Translations under genes and position numbers: made by a program | Shown here: in pieces, positions 23,769 to 32,515 of the stretch | Numbering within the stretch: the stretch's first letter is position 1 | Layout of the letters: the number at the start of each line of letters is the position of its first letter | The notes under the pieces: model-generated | Told to the model about the DNA's origin: nothing | Database searches by the model: none | What the model saw: the letters and a program-made list of their open reading frames with translations, nothing else | NCBI GenBank assembly: GCA_013289825.1 | Contig: JABCZF010000014.1 | Location: forward strand, 40,849 to 104,848 | DNA length: 64,000 nucleotides | Origin: Acidobacteriota bacterium | GTDB lineage: Bacteria; Acidobacteriota; Terriglobia; Acidiferrales; UBA7541 | Reading direction: 5' to 3'

Positions 23769-26477
23769 TTATTCGTAGCGCAGCGCCACCATCGGATCGC
23801 AGCGCATAGCGCGCCGCGCCGGTAAATAACCGGCGACCAGGGCGACGGCGGAAAGCACACCAATCGCCGCGAGGAAGGTCGAAGAGTCAAGAGGGGCCAG
23901 CCCAAACAGCATTTTTTCGAGCACCCCCACGGTTGCCAGTGCCAGGCAGGCTCCCGCCGCTAGGCCGCCGGCCAGAACCATGACCACGTCGCTCATCACC
24001 AGCCGAAGTATGGAGCCTCGCGGCGCGCCCAGCGCCATGCGGATGCCGAACTCCGGCTGACGCTCGGCCACCAGATAACTCAGCGCGCCGTAAAGCCCGA
24101 TCATCGCCAGCAATAAAGCCAGAGCGCCAAAAAAAGTGGACAGCGTGGCCAGCAGGCGCTCTTGGACCAGCGAATCATGCACTTGCTCGGCGAGCGTGTG
24201 AAACTCCAGCGGAATCGCTTTGCTCACCATGGCAACGGCTTCCTGCACGGAGGGAACAAGAGCCGCTGGAGGCACCGCCGTTCGCAGCTCGAATACTTGC
24301 TCTTCCGCGTCCTCCGGTATTTGCGCAATGGGGAAGTACGCCGTCGCATGCGCCTCCTCGCGCAGCGATTCGTACTTGGCATCTTTCGCCAGTCCAACGA
24401 TCTGGATGGGCGGTCGAGGCTTGCCGGGATCCGCGTGGACACGGAAATACTTCCCAAGTGCGTCTTCGTTCGGAAAGAATCTTCGCGCCAGAGTTTCATT
24501 GACCACGGCGACGCGAGCAGCGGCCTTGGTGTCGCCATCGTTAAAGTTGCGGCCGGCGAGGAGCGGAGTGCGAACGGTCCCCAGATATCCCGGCGAGATG
24601 AAGTTGAAGAACGCCAGCGCGGCATCGCCTGTCGGTGGATTGGGGGTGTCAACCTCGAGGTCACTGTTCCAGACGTAATTGCTAACCGGCGTCATCACCG
24701 ACCTGCCTGCGGAGAGCACGCCGGGAATCGAACGCAAGCGCTTCTCGAGTTGGTCAAACATTGCCGGTTGTCGCTCGGGAGTTACCTTGGCGGTGTGCAG
24801 GTTCGCGCGCACGATAAGGACATTATTCCGGTCGAAGCCCAAGTCCATAGTGACAAGTTTCACCAGGCTGCGCAGAAAAAGGCCGCTGGCCACCAGCAGG
24901 ACCAACGACAACGCCACCTGCGAAGCGACAATCCATTTTCCCGGACGGAACTTGGCGCGGCTCTCCGTGTCGGTCGCTTGGCTGCCTTTCATCGCCGACG
25001 TCAGGGATACCCGCGTGCAACGAAAGGCCGGCAGCACGCCAAAAAGCAGCCCTGTTGAAACGGCCACGCCAGCGGTGAAGGTCAAAATCCGCCAGTCGAA
25101 GGACAGATCCAGGAAAACCTTGTTATTTCCCGTGGAAATAAAGCGCACCAGGAGAGAAGTTCCCCAACGGGCAAAAAGAACGCCGAGCAGCGCGCCAGCG
25201 GTGGAAAGCAGCACGCATTCCGTCAGCAATTGCCGAATCAGCCGCATCCGGGAAGCGCCCAACGCTTTGCGTACGGCGATTTCCTTGTGCCGGGCGGACG
25301 CGCGGGCCAGCATCAGGCTCGCTATATTGGCGCACGCGATGAGCAGCACGAGCCCCACAACGCCCATGAGAATATGGAGAGGTTGTGTGAATTGTCGCCG
25401 CAGATCAGAACTGCCTGTCGCGGCAGGAATGGTCTGGAGCGACCGTTTGAGAAACTCTTGCTGATTCTTCGGCTCCCAGTCCCGCGGCAACGCTGCTAGA
25501 AAGACCTGCGGCGAAACCACGCTGAGCCGGGCTTTCAATTGGTCCGGATGGACGCCCGGCTTGCTCCGGCCCGCCACGCGGAGCCACCACCAGGAGCGAT
25601 GGTCGAGCCGGGAATCCTTTCCATCGAAGACGTCGGCGGCGCAAATCGGAACGGCGACGTCAAACTTGTTCCCTACGTCCACGCCGAAGAACCCCGGCGC
25701 GCTCACGCCGATTACCTGGAAGATGTGGTTGTCGAGAGAGAGCGTGCTACCCACGGCGTTGTGCGCCCCGCCAAAGTGATCCTGCCAAAAACCATAGCTC
25801 AATACGGCCACGCCGGGGCAGCCACGCTTGTCGTCGGCGGTGGTAATCAGGCGGCCAGCGGCAGGACGCACACCCAGCGTCGAGAAGTACTCGCCGCTGG
25901 TAAACAAACCGTTCACATTATGTGCGACGCCGCCTTGCGCGAGATCGAATTGCGTCAAGCTCCACGAGAAAATACCCGAGTAAAAATCCTGGCGACTTCG
26001 CAGCTCTTCCCAAAGGGGGTTGGTGAAGGTAGCGTCGGCTTCCTCATTTGGCGAGCTCGGATCTTGAATCCGCACCTGCAGCAATTCCTCGGGCTTTTCC
26101 ACGGGAAGCATCCGAAGCATGACCGTGTCAATCAAGCTGAAGATCGCCGTGTTCGCGCCGATGCCGAGGGCCAGCGAGAGAACCGCGACCGAGGAGATCA
26201 CCGGCGTACCTCCGAGTATGCGCAGGCCGTAACGAATATCGTGGAAGAGTGTCTCCAGGAGATGCACGCCGCGCGCTTCGCGGATCTCTTCCTTGAGCTG
26301 TTCGTGCCCGCCGATTTCCAGCCGCGCGCGGCGCTTGGCTTCTTCGCGGGTCATGCCGGATTTAAGATACTTCTCAACTTGCTGATCGAAGTGGAATCGC
26401 AGCTCGGTGTCCGCTTCCGATTCGACGACTTCGCGCCGCAAAAGCGAACGTAGACGAAAAAACAGATCGTTGAACAC
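23769..26477 (-). CDS. ADOP-type ABC permease 1 (MacB/FtsX-like), PadR-linked
   Basis: A large orphan permease of the acidobacterial duplicated type, with no ATPase beside it. A cytoplasmic prefix (about 1-80: SEADTELRFHFDQQVEKYL, GMTREEAKRRARLEIGGHEQ) precedes the first transmembrane helix (ISSVAVLSLALGIGANTAIFS). A large MacB-like periplasmic domain follows, then an FtsX triplet with VGLVLLIACANIASLMLARASARHKEIAVRKALGA. This is followed by a second periplasmic domain and a second FtsX triplet (GIRMALGAPRGS), ending DPMVALRYE. The preferred start is GTG, five bases after GGAGG; the TTG before it would leave no spacing. It should be cotranscribed after padR, whose stop is about 10 bases away. 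Confidence 0.9.
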   Translation of the reverse strand: MFNDLFFRLRSLLRREVVESEADTELRFHFDQQVEKYLKSGMTREEAKRRARLEIGGHEQLKEEIREARGVHLLETLFHDIRYGLRILGGTPVISSVAVLSLALGIGANTAIFSLIDTVMLRMLPVEKPEELLQVRIQDPSSPNEEADATFTNPLWEELRSRQDFYSGIFSWSLTQFDLAQGGVAHNVNGLFTSGEYFSTLGVRPAAGRLITTADDKRGCPGVAVLSYGFWQDHFGGAHNAVGSTLSLDNHIFQVIGVSAPGFFGVDVGNKFDVAVPICAADVFDGKDSRLDHRSWWWLRVAGRSKPGVHPDQLKARLSVVSPQVFLAALPRDWEPKNQQEFLKRSLQTIPAATGSSDLRRQFTQPLHILMGVVGLVLLIACANIASLMLARASARHKEIAVRKALGASRMRLIRQLLTECVLLSTAGALLGVLFARWGTSLLVRFISTGNNKVFLDLSFDWRILTFTAGVAVSTGLLFGVLPAFRCTRVSLTSAMKGSQATDTESRAKFRPGKWIVASQVALSLVLLVASGLFLRSLVKLVTMDLGFDRNNVLIVRANLHTAKVTPERQPAMFDQLEKRLRSIPGVLSAGRSVMTPVSNYVWNSDLEVDTPNPPTGDAALAFFNFISPGYLGTVRTPLLAGRNFNDGDTKAAARVAVVNETLARRFFPNEDALGKYFRVHADPGKPRPPIQIVGLAKDAKYESLREEAHATAYFPIAQIPEDAEEQVFELRTAVPPAALVPSVQEAVAMVSKAIPLEFHTLAEQVHDSLVQERLLATLSTFFGALALLLAMIGLYGALSYLVAERQPEFGIRMALGAPRGSILRLVMSDVVMVLAGGLAAGACLALATVGVLEKMLFGLAPLDSSTFLAAIGVLSAVALVAGYLPARRAMRCDPMVALRYE

Positions 26478-26487
26478 CAACCCCTCC

Positions 26488-26820
26488 CTAGGCCGTCTCG
26501 AGAATCTGTGCGACGGCTGCCGCCAATTTCTTCCAGGAATCTTTCTCTAGCGCAAGCTGTTTGCGCCCGGTTTTCGTGAGTTCGTAATATTTCGCGCGCC
26601 GGTTGTTCTCCGACGTGCCCCACTTCGCTTTGATCCACCCTCGCCGTTCCAGCCGGTGCAGCGCCGGATACAGCGAGCCTTGTTGAATCAGCAGAACGTC
26701 ACTGGAAATCTGGTGGATGCGCTCGGAAATGGCCCAACCATGCTGTGGCGCTAGTGCCAGTGTGCGCAGAATCAAAAGGTCGAGCGTGCCCTGCGGAAGT
26801 TCAATTCTTTTTTGCGCCAT
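26488..26820 (-). CDS. PadR-family transcriptional repressor 1
   Basis: The winged helix is typical: LPQGTLDLLILRTLALAPQHGWAISERI, then IQQGSLYPALHRLERRGWIKAKW and NRRAKYYELTKTGRKQLALEKDSWKKL. The last part is the dimerisation helix. The start at 26,820 (MAQKRIELPQ) follows AGGGG. It sits immediately upstream of ADOP 1 on the same strand, the standard arrangement in which PadR represses its own operon until a ligand, often an antibiotic or phenolic compound, binds. The ligand cannot be told from the sequence. Confidence 0.92.
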   Translation of the reverse strand: MAQKRIELPQGTLDLLILRTLALAPQHGWAISERIHQISSDVLLIQQGSLYPALHRLERRGWIKAKWGTSENNRRAKYYELTKTGRKQLALEKDSWKKLAAAVAQILETA

Positions 26821-26991
26821 GAGCCGGGTACCCCTGTCACTTCGACAAGAGACAGTACGCCCACTCTTGTAGAAGTGCAAGGGGAAAGATGGATGCCTCA
26901 GAAGGACTGATTTGGCGGCGCGCCGTTTCCCGCTGCGGCCTCTTACCGGGTAGGGGCGGGGCTGGCCCGGAGCTTCCCCCGCTCGCCTAGG

Positions 26992-28113
26992 CTAGCCGCG
27001 CGTGCGCTGGAACTCGCCGAGGAAGCTGGTGAGCGCTCGGACGGCATCGAGGGTAACCGCGTTGTAAAGCGATACGCGCATCCCGCCGACGGAACGATGG
27101 CCCGGCGTGCCGACCAGGCCCGCCTCTGCGGCTTCTACGGCAAATTGCTTTTCAATGGATTCGTCCCCGCCGGCCACACGAAAAACCACATTCATTTTCG
27201 AGCGCGAAGAAGGTTCCACTGGGCACCGGTAGAACCCGTTGCTGGCTTCCAGCGTTTCGTAGAGAAGCTGGGCCTTGGCGTTGTTGCGCTTCTCGATTGC
27301 GGAGATGCCGCCCTCGGCCTCGATCCATTCCATCACCAGCCCGACAATGTAAACCGCGAACGTCGGCGGCGTGTGATACAGCGATTTTTCCTTAATGTGC
27401 GTGCGGTATTGCAGAAGTGTAGGCAGATTCTTGTCCGCGCGCTCGGCGAGATCCTTGCGCACGATCACCACGGTAACGCCGCTGGGCCCAAGGTTTTTCT
27501 GCGCACCGGCGAAAATAAGCCCGAATTTCTTGACGTCCATGGTCCTTGAAGCGATGTCCGAGGACATGTCCGCGACCAGCGGCACGCTAGCGGTTTGCGG
27601 CAGTTCGGTCCACTGCGTGCCCTCGATGGTGTTGTTCGTGCACATGTGCACGTAAGAAGCATCGGGCGAGAATTTAATCTCGTCCTGGTGCGGCAGGCGT
27701 ACAAATTTCTCCCCTTCAGTCGAGGCAGCAAGGTGATGCAGAATGCCTTTCTTCAATTCGCCCAGGGCCTTGGCCGTCCAAGCCCCGGTGTGAATCAGGT
27801 CGACAGGCTTTCCGGGCAAACACAGGTTCATCGGCACCATGGTGAACTGCATACTTCCGCCGCCCTGCAGAAAAAGCACCGCGTAGTCGTCGGGAATCGC
27901 GAGGTGCTTGCGCAGCCCCGCTTCCGCCGCCGCATTGATGCTCTCGAATTCCGGCGAGCGGTGGCTCATTTCCATCACGGACATCCCGCTGCCGCGCCAA
28001 TCAAGCAGCTCTTCGCGGATGCGCTCAAGGACAGGAAGCGGCAAAGCCCCCGGCCCGGCATTGAAATTGTGCAAGCGCTTAACGGCGCGTTCTGAAGCTG
28101 TGGAGGTACTCAC
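26992..28113 (-). CDS. serC: Phosphoserine aminotransferase
   Basis: It converts 3-phosphohydroxypyruvate to phosphoserine with glutamate, in serine synthesis, and acts in pyridoxal phosphate synthesis in some species. The start is GTG after AGAGGAA at nine bases; the first family residues (RLHNFNAGPGALP) follow soon. PLP-binding landmarks are FLQGGGSMQFTMVPMNL, VADMSSDI and the Schiff-base lysine in FAGAQKNLGPSG. TPPTFAVYIVGLVMEW and the C-terminal GHRSVGGMRVSLYNAV are characteristic. It is full length at 373 aa. No other serine-pathway gene adjoins it. Confidence 0.95.
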   Translation of the reverse strand: MSTSTASERAVKRLHNFNAGPGALPLPVLERIREELLDWRGSGMSVMEMSHRSPEFESINAAAEAGLRKHLAIPDDYAVLFLQGGGSMQFTMVPMNLCLPGKPVDLIHTGAWTAKALGELKKGILHHLAASTEGEKFVRLPHQDEIKFSPDASYVHMCTNNTIEGTQWTELPQTASVPLVADMSSDIASRTMDVKKFGLIFAGAQKNLGPSGVTVVIVRKDLAERADKNLPTLLQYRTHIKEKSLYHTPPTFAVYIVGLVMEWIEAEGGISAIEKRNNAKAQLLYETLEASNGFYRCPVEPSSRSKMNVVFRVAGGDESIEKQFAVEAAEAGLVGTPGHRSVGGMRVSLYNAVTLDAVRALTSFLGEFQRTRG

Positions 28114-28253
28114 GTGGGTTGATTCCTCTCTCTTGAATATGGCCGAGCTCGAAGGGTGGGGCGGCCGTTGTTTGCCTGGCTGTTCAGGATAACAGAATCT
28201 CACAACCGTTCAGAAAGGCCATCTTGCGGGCTCTTGCAGGCGATGCCAATCGT

Positions 28254-30863
28254 CTAGGGGACCTCAGCTATAGCGAACTCCACGCGGCGGCGCATGGGGT
28301 CGATGCGCTCGGCGCGGACGCGCACGCGGTCGCCATGATGCCAGGCAAGTTCTTTGGGTTTTGCGCCACGCCCACGACGCGATCCGGGCGCGCCGCGTCG
28401 CCCTTCCCCTGCCGACAGCGCGACGATGGCATGATCGCGTTCGCGAAAGACGACGCGCGTGCCCGCAGCGTCTTCCAGAGCGTTGATGGGTAGCAGGCCT
28501 TCCACAAAAACTTCGAACAGCTCGACAAAACATCCAAATTTTTGCACCGAAATGATCAGCGCTTCATATTCTTCACCGAGATGCGCTTCCATGAATTGCG
28601 CCGTTTTCCAGTCCATCAACTCGCGCTCGGCACCGTTTGCTCGCCGCTCAGCTTCCGAAGTTTCAGAGGCAATCTCCTCCAGTTGCGTTTCTGAATAAAG
28701 GGTCGCCTCCACCGCCAGCGCGGCGTGGCTTGCGGCGGGTGAGGCCGCCTGCGGATGCTCGAGAGCCCACTTCAACACGCGATGAACGATCAAGTCGGGA
28801 TAGCGACGAATCGGCGAAGTGAAGTGCGTGTACTCATCGAAGCCCAGCGCAAAATGCCCGAGCGGTTCGGCGGCATAGCGCGCCTGCTTCAGCGAACGCA
28901 ACATCAAGTAGGACACAATGCGTTCCTCCGGCTTGCCGGCCAACTTCCGCAGCAGCTTCTGATAATGCTGCGGCGTAATCCGCAGCTCCCGAGAGCCAGG
29001 CAGCGCCACTTTCATCCCACGCTCCCGTCCGTGTCCGTAAGAATCCGGCCGCCCCGCTTTTGCCGGCGCAGGCACGCGGCCGTGCCGCACGGCAACCTCG
29101 CGTTGATGCAAATCCGCAACCCCCAGCGAATAACCAAACGCCCGCGCCAGTTCTTCGAACTCCAGCACCTTGCGCGCGTCAGGTTTTTCATGCACGCGGT
29201 GCAACGCCGCAATCCCGCGCTTGAGCAAATAACCGTCCACCGCGCGGTTGGCCGCCAGCATGAACTCTTCAATTAACCGGTGCGCGATGTTGCGCTCGCT
29301 GCGTACAATGTTGGTCATGCGCTGCTGCTCATCGAATTCGATCACCGGCTCCGGCAAATCGAAATCGATCGAGCCATGTTCATTGCGCCGCTTGTTGAGC
29401 AGTAACGCGAGCTCCTTCATATCGCGAAAGTGGCCCGCAAGTCCCGCGTAGCGCACGCTGGCGTCCGCGTCACCCTCGATCACCTTGTTTACGTCGGTGT
29501 ACGTCATCCGCTCGGCCGAGCGGATCACGCCCGACGTCATCCGCGAGCCCTGCATGTTGCCAGCCGCATCAAACTCCATCAGCGCGCTCATCACCAGCCG
29601 CTCCTCGCGCGGCTTCAGCGAGCACATGCCATTCGAAAGCGCCTCCGGAAGCATCGGCACGGCGCGGTCCGGAAAATAGACCGAAGTCCCGCGCAGCCGC
29701 GCTTCCTGATCCAGCGACGTCGCGGTTCGAACGTAATGCGCCACGTCGGCGATATGTACCTGCAGGCTCCAACCGCCATCCGGCCGGCGCTCGACGTAAA
29801 CGGCATCGTCAAAATCGCGCGCCGTCTCGCCATCAATCGTCACGATCGGCAGATGACGAAAATCTTCGCGCCTCTCGCGTTCCGTTTCGCCGACCGGAGT
29901 AGCGCGACGCTCCGCTTCCTCGAAAACCGCCCCGGAAAATTCATGCGGCAAATGATGCTTGCGAATAATGATCTCGGTGTCCACGCCAAGATCCCCGGGC
30001 CGCCCGAGAATTTCCATCACGCGTCCCGTGGCAGCCGCTCCACCGCGTGGATAACGCAGCAACTCCACGTTCACCACCGCGCCATCAAGTTCAGATAGCT
30101 GCGGCAACCGCCTGTCCCGCGCGCCGCCGTCTTTTGCCTCGCGCCATCCCAATTTTGCCCGCAGCGCTCGGGTCAACTCCTCGCCAGCCGGGATTTCGAT
30201 TTCATGTTGGATTCTATTGTCGTAAGGCAGAACAACATTTCCCCGCGGCCCATATCGAAACAATCCCACGACCGAAGGATGCGCCCGTCCAAGCACGCGC
30301 ACGATCCGCCCCTCGGCCCGCTGCCCCCCGCGCGACCCTCCGCCGCGAAAATCACTAACGCGCTGCAACTTCGCCAGCACATGGTCCCCGTGCATGGCAT
30401 CTTCTACCGCGTCGCGCGGAATAAACACGTCGCCATCCAGCTGCGGCATCGGCACATCGGGCACCACAAACCCATAACCATCGTGATGCAGCACCAGCCG
30501 CCCGCGCACTTCATCGCGCGCCAACGATCGTGATGGCTCCTGCTGCCCAGTGTTGCCGGCAGCACCCGGCCCGCCGGAACTAGTCCCCGTGGAGCTTCTG
30601 GCCCCTCCGCCGCCACCAGCGGTGACCGTTGCCGGGCCTCCCACGCCTTCCTTCCTGCTCCTGCCCGCCAGTTGATACCTCGCTCCCGGCAATTCCTCAA
30701 GGGCTCCCCGCCTCTTCAATCTAGCCAACATGTCGGACAAGGCCTTGCGATCGGCCTTTCCCACGTGCAAAGCGGAGGCAATCTCGTTCATCGACGCCGC
30801 ATCTCTCGTAACTTGCAGAAAACGCAATATGTTATCTGGACTCAAGGAGGAGTGGCGTGGCAT
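28254..30863 (-). CDS. rnr: Ribonuclease R (VacB)
   Basis: A 3'-5' exoribonuclease that degrades structured RNA. An N-terminal winged helix (DNILRFLQVTRDAASMNEIASALHVG) is followed by a Gly/Ser/Thr-rich linker (about 70-110). Cold-shock domains (YGFVVPDVPMPQLDGDVFIPRD, GRIVRVLGRAHPSVVGLF) come next. The RNB catalytic core has TIDGETARDFDDAVYVE, in which the clustered aspartates bind Mg, and YFPDRAVPMLPEALSNGMCSLKP. EFMLAANRAVDGYL and ALGFDEYTHFTSPIRRYPDLIVHR follow. The S1 domain at the C-terminus (LIISVQKFGCFVELFEVFVEGLLPI) is present. Length (869 aa) is normal. The linker is longer and less complex than in most relatives. Confidence 0.95.
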   Translation of the reverse strand: MPRHSSLSPDNILRFLQVTRDAASMNEIASALHVGKADRKALSDMLARLKRRGALEELPGARYQLAGRSRKEGVGGPATVTAGGGGGARSSTGTSSGGPGAAGNTGQQEPSRSLARDEVRGRLVLHHDGYGFVVPDVPMPQLDGDVFIPRDAVEDAMHGDHVLAKLQRVSDFRGGGSRGGQRAEGRIVRVLGRAHPSVVGLFRYGPRGNVVLPYDNRIQHEIEIPAGEELTRALRAKLGWREAKDGGARDRRLPQLSELDGAVVNVELLRYPRGGAAATGRVMEILGRPGDLGVDTEIIIRKHHLPHEFSGAVFEEAERRATPVGETERERREDFRHLPIVTIDGETARDFDDAVYVERRPDGGWSLQVHIADVAHYVRTATSLDQEARLRGTSVYFPDRAVPMLPEALSNGMCSLKPREERLVMSALMEFDAAGNMQGSRMTSGVIRSAERMTYTDVNKVIEGDADASVRYAGLAGHFRDMKELALLLNKRRNEHGSIDFDLPEPVIEFDEQQRMTNIVRSERNIAHRLIEEFMLAANRAVDGYLLKRGIAALHRVHEKPDARKVLEFEELARAFGYSLGVADLHQREVAVRHGRVPAPAKAGRPDSYGHGRERGMKVALPGSRELRITPQHYQKLLRKLAGKPEERIVSYLMLRSLKQARYAAEPLGHFALGFDEYTHFTSPIRRYPDLIVHRVLKWALEHPQAASPAASHAALAVEATLYSETQLEEIASETSEAERRANGAERELMDWKTAQFMEAHLGEEYEALIISVQKFGCFVELFEVFVEGLLPINALEDAAGTRVVFRERDHAIVALSAGEGRRGAPGSRRGRGAKPKELAWHHGDRVRVRAERIDPMRRRVEFAIAEVP

Positions 30864-30969
30864 AAGGTGGAATCACCCGGACAAGGGACTTTATTTCCAG
30901 GAAGATTCTAGCCACTTTTTCGATTTTCTCAGGAACTTTTTTCGCCCTGCCGGGATTATATAGATAGGC

Positions 30970-31066
30970 CAACACACGACCGGCTAGCCGCCCTCCGTCA
31001 GGCTGGCCGGACATCCCCGAAAGGGGAGAGAGGAGGCGGGACGACCTGGCCCGCCTCCTCTTTTTA
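30970..31066 (+). ncRNA. Candidate small structured RNA with three consecutive hairpins
   Basis: Plus-strand hairpins follow one another: CCGGCTAGCC (30,980-30,989) with GGCTGGCCGG (31,001-31,010) around an 11-base loop; CCCC-GAAA-GGGG with a GNRA tetraloop (31,015-31,026); then a strong terminator. An AT-rich TATATA (30,957-30,962) is a possible -10, but no good -35 precedes it. The neighbouring genes on both sides read on the minus strand, so this transcript would be independent of any protein gene. No RNA family was recognised. Confidence 0.42.
31030..31065 (+). terminator. Strong intrinsic terminator
   Basis: The 11-bp stem GAGGAGGCGGG / CCCGCCTCCTC with a nine-base loop is followed by TTTTTATTT. 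No plus-strand protein gene lies upstream, which supports an independent short RNA. Confidence 0.8.
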
Positions 31067-31260
31067 TTTCCATAACAGCTTTCATGATTTACGAACCTTG
31101 GCCGGCCCAATCGATCTTCGCGGCCCTGGTCCCGCAATGGGCCGCCTTTTGTGCCGTTATGGCCTCCGCGCAAGTCCAACATTGTACGGAATTTGTATGA
31201 GAACACGGTGCAACGATTGCCGCTTAGAAGGCCGCTTTCAGAAAACCCGGGACGGAGGCC

Positions 31261-31482
31261 TTATTCTATGTCATTGAAAAGACTTGACTCTGGTGTGGTG
31301 ATCACGACGTAGGGAAAAAGCCCGCGTGTGCGAGGTGTCTTCATGGCGGTCTCGGCCAATAGGCGCCGCTTCTGCGAATGCATGGCAATCCATTTTTCCG
31401 CTTCGCGCACCTCGTCGAGGTCTTTGACCTCCACGGCCCGGTGTTGCGCCACGATAGAAAACGGAAGCTGCCCACCGCGCAT
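31261..31482 (-). CDS. Small hypothetical protein downstream of the PuuD-like gene
   Basis: The 73-residue product (MRGGQLPFSIVAQHRAVEVKDL...) is soluble, charged and of ordinary composition, with a helix-like middle (DLDEVREAEKWIAMHSQKRRLLAET) and a conserved-looking PYVVITTPESSLFNDIE end. It starts 28 bases after the PuuD-like stop codon, so the two are probably cotranscribed. No family is recognised and the ribosome site is weak. It is retained because of spacing and composition. Confidence 0.5.
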   Translation of the reverse strand: MRGGQLPFSIVAQHRAVEVKDLDEVREAEKWIAMHSQKRRLLAETAMKTPRTRGLFPYVVITTPESSLFNDIE

Positions 31483-31510
31483 TAACGGGTCACTTCATTG
31501 TTTTTTTGCT

Positions 31511-32293
31511 TTATCCCGCAATGGTGCTCAGGAAAGGATAGTGGCTGGCCGCAGCCATGAAAAATAGCATGGGGAACGATAGCCAAAACGAAACCCGCGC
31601 GGTCAGAAAGCCCCAGCGCATCATGCGCTCGGCTTCGGGCGGCATCGGCACACCTTGTTCCGCGCTCGCTCGCGCCCACTTGATCAGCTTTTTCTGCACG
31701 CGCCACACCACCCCCCAGGTGTTGAGCAGCATGACCAGACCGAGTCCCCCGCCGACGCTGATGGCCAAGTGGGCATTGGAAACATTCGCTCCGCCGTTCA
31801 AGGCCATGACCAGCCAGGATGCGGCGACCACGACCATCGCGATGCCCACGCCGCGCACCCACGGACTATCCAGAAATCCTTTCGCCGGGAGTTGAAACAG
31901 GTAGATAAAAACGTAGGCGACGATCCAAACGAGCAGCCACCATCCAAGCCACTGAACGGCCAGTGCATGACGGCCCGCTGCCTGCGCGTCTTGAGAGAGA
32001 TACAGCTGAAAATAGCGAAGTCCCACGAGGACGGTCACGAGCGCGGAGGAGCGAAACCAGCCCATCGCTTTGGACATCAGCGCCGGATAGATTTTCAGGC
32101 GAGCTGCGGCTTCAACTTGTTTCATTGCCGGCGTCAGAACCAGGTTGAAGAAGTACAGCAGGCCGATCCAGATGATGCCGAAGATAAGATGCAGCCAGCG
32201 CAAAGCCATCATTTCGTTGGCGAGGGGATTTTCAAGAAACGAAAAGTGAGGTCTCCACGCAGGAAAACTGAGCGCCAAGTGAGAGAGGAACAT
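31511..32293 (-). CDS. PuuD-like urate hydroxylase membrane domain protein
   Basis: About seven hydrophobic segments are visible. The landmarks are ALRWLHLIFGIIWIGLLYFFNLVLTP, IYPALMSKAMGWFRSSALVTVLVGL, WLGWWLLVWIVAYVFIYLF, NAHLAISVGGGLGLVMLLNTWGVVWRVQKKL and RVSFWLSFPMLFFMAAASHYP. These match the N-terminal membrane part of bacterial urate hydroxylase PuuD, with histidines in WLHLIFG and NAHLAIS that could bind haem. The C-terminal cytochrome c domain of canonical PuuD is absent and no CXXCH occurs. Purine catabolism genes are not nearby, so the urate substrate is not assured. The start is ATG at 32,293. Confidence 0.78.
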   Translation of the reverse strand: MFLSHLALSFPAWRPHFSFLENPLANEMMALRWLHLIFGIIWIGLLYFFNLVLTPAMKQVEAAARLKIYPALMSKAMGWFRSSALVTVLVGLRYFQLYLSQDAQAAGRHALAVQWLGWWLLVWIVAYVFIYLFQLPAKGFLDSPWVRGVGIAMVVVAASWLVMALNGGANVSNAHLAISVGGGLGLVMLLNTWGVVWRVQKKLIKWARASAEQGVPMPPEAERMMRWGFLTARVSFWLSFPMLFFMAAASHYPFLSTIAG

Positions 32294-32515
32294 CAATGAC
32301 CTCTGCCTTCAAACGGATCGCGTTGAGTTTGTGAAACGCAGTTGCACAAATACCGTAGCGGATTACGCCGCAGCCCGTCAATTTTTCCTGGGCTTAAACG
32401 GGGGCCCCGTGGAGGGAGTTATCGGAGCTGAAGAAACTTGAGACGGGCCTGCTCGAAAAGCAAGCGCTCGAAACGTTCAACGAGGCGCGGAAAACTTACC
32501 GGAGCCGAAAGATGG

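Larger units (their letters stand above)
30864..31260. other. Intergenic region upstream of rnr, with a candidate RNA
   Basis: No protein gene is supported here. ORFs across the stretch are of poor composition and would have to run through three strong hairpins. The region contains the candidate plus-strand RNA listed next, and must contain the rnr promoter on the minus strand, which was not identified with confidence. Confidence 0.6.

Noticed and set aside
30832..31206. A 124-codon minus-strand ORF upstream of rnr
   Set aside because: Arg-rich noise composition; it would run through the three hairpins and the strong terminator of the candidate RNA.
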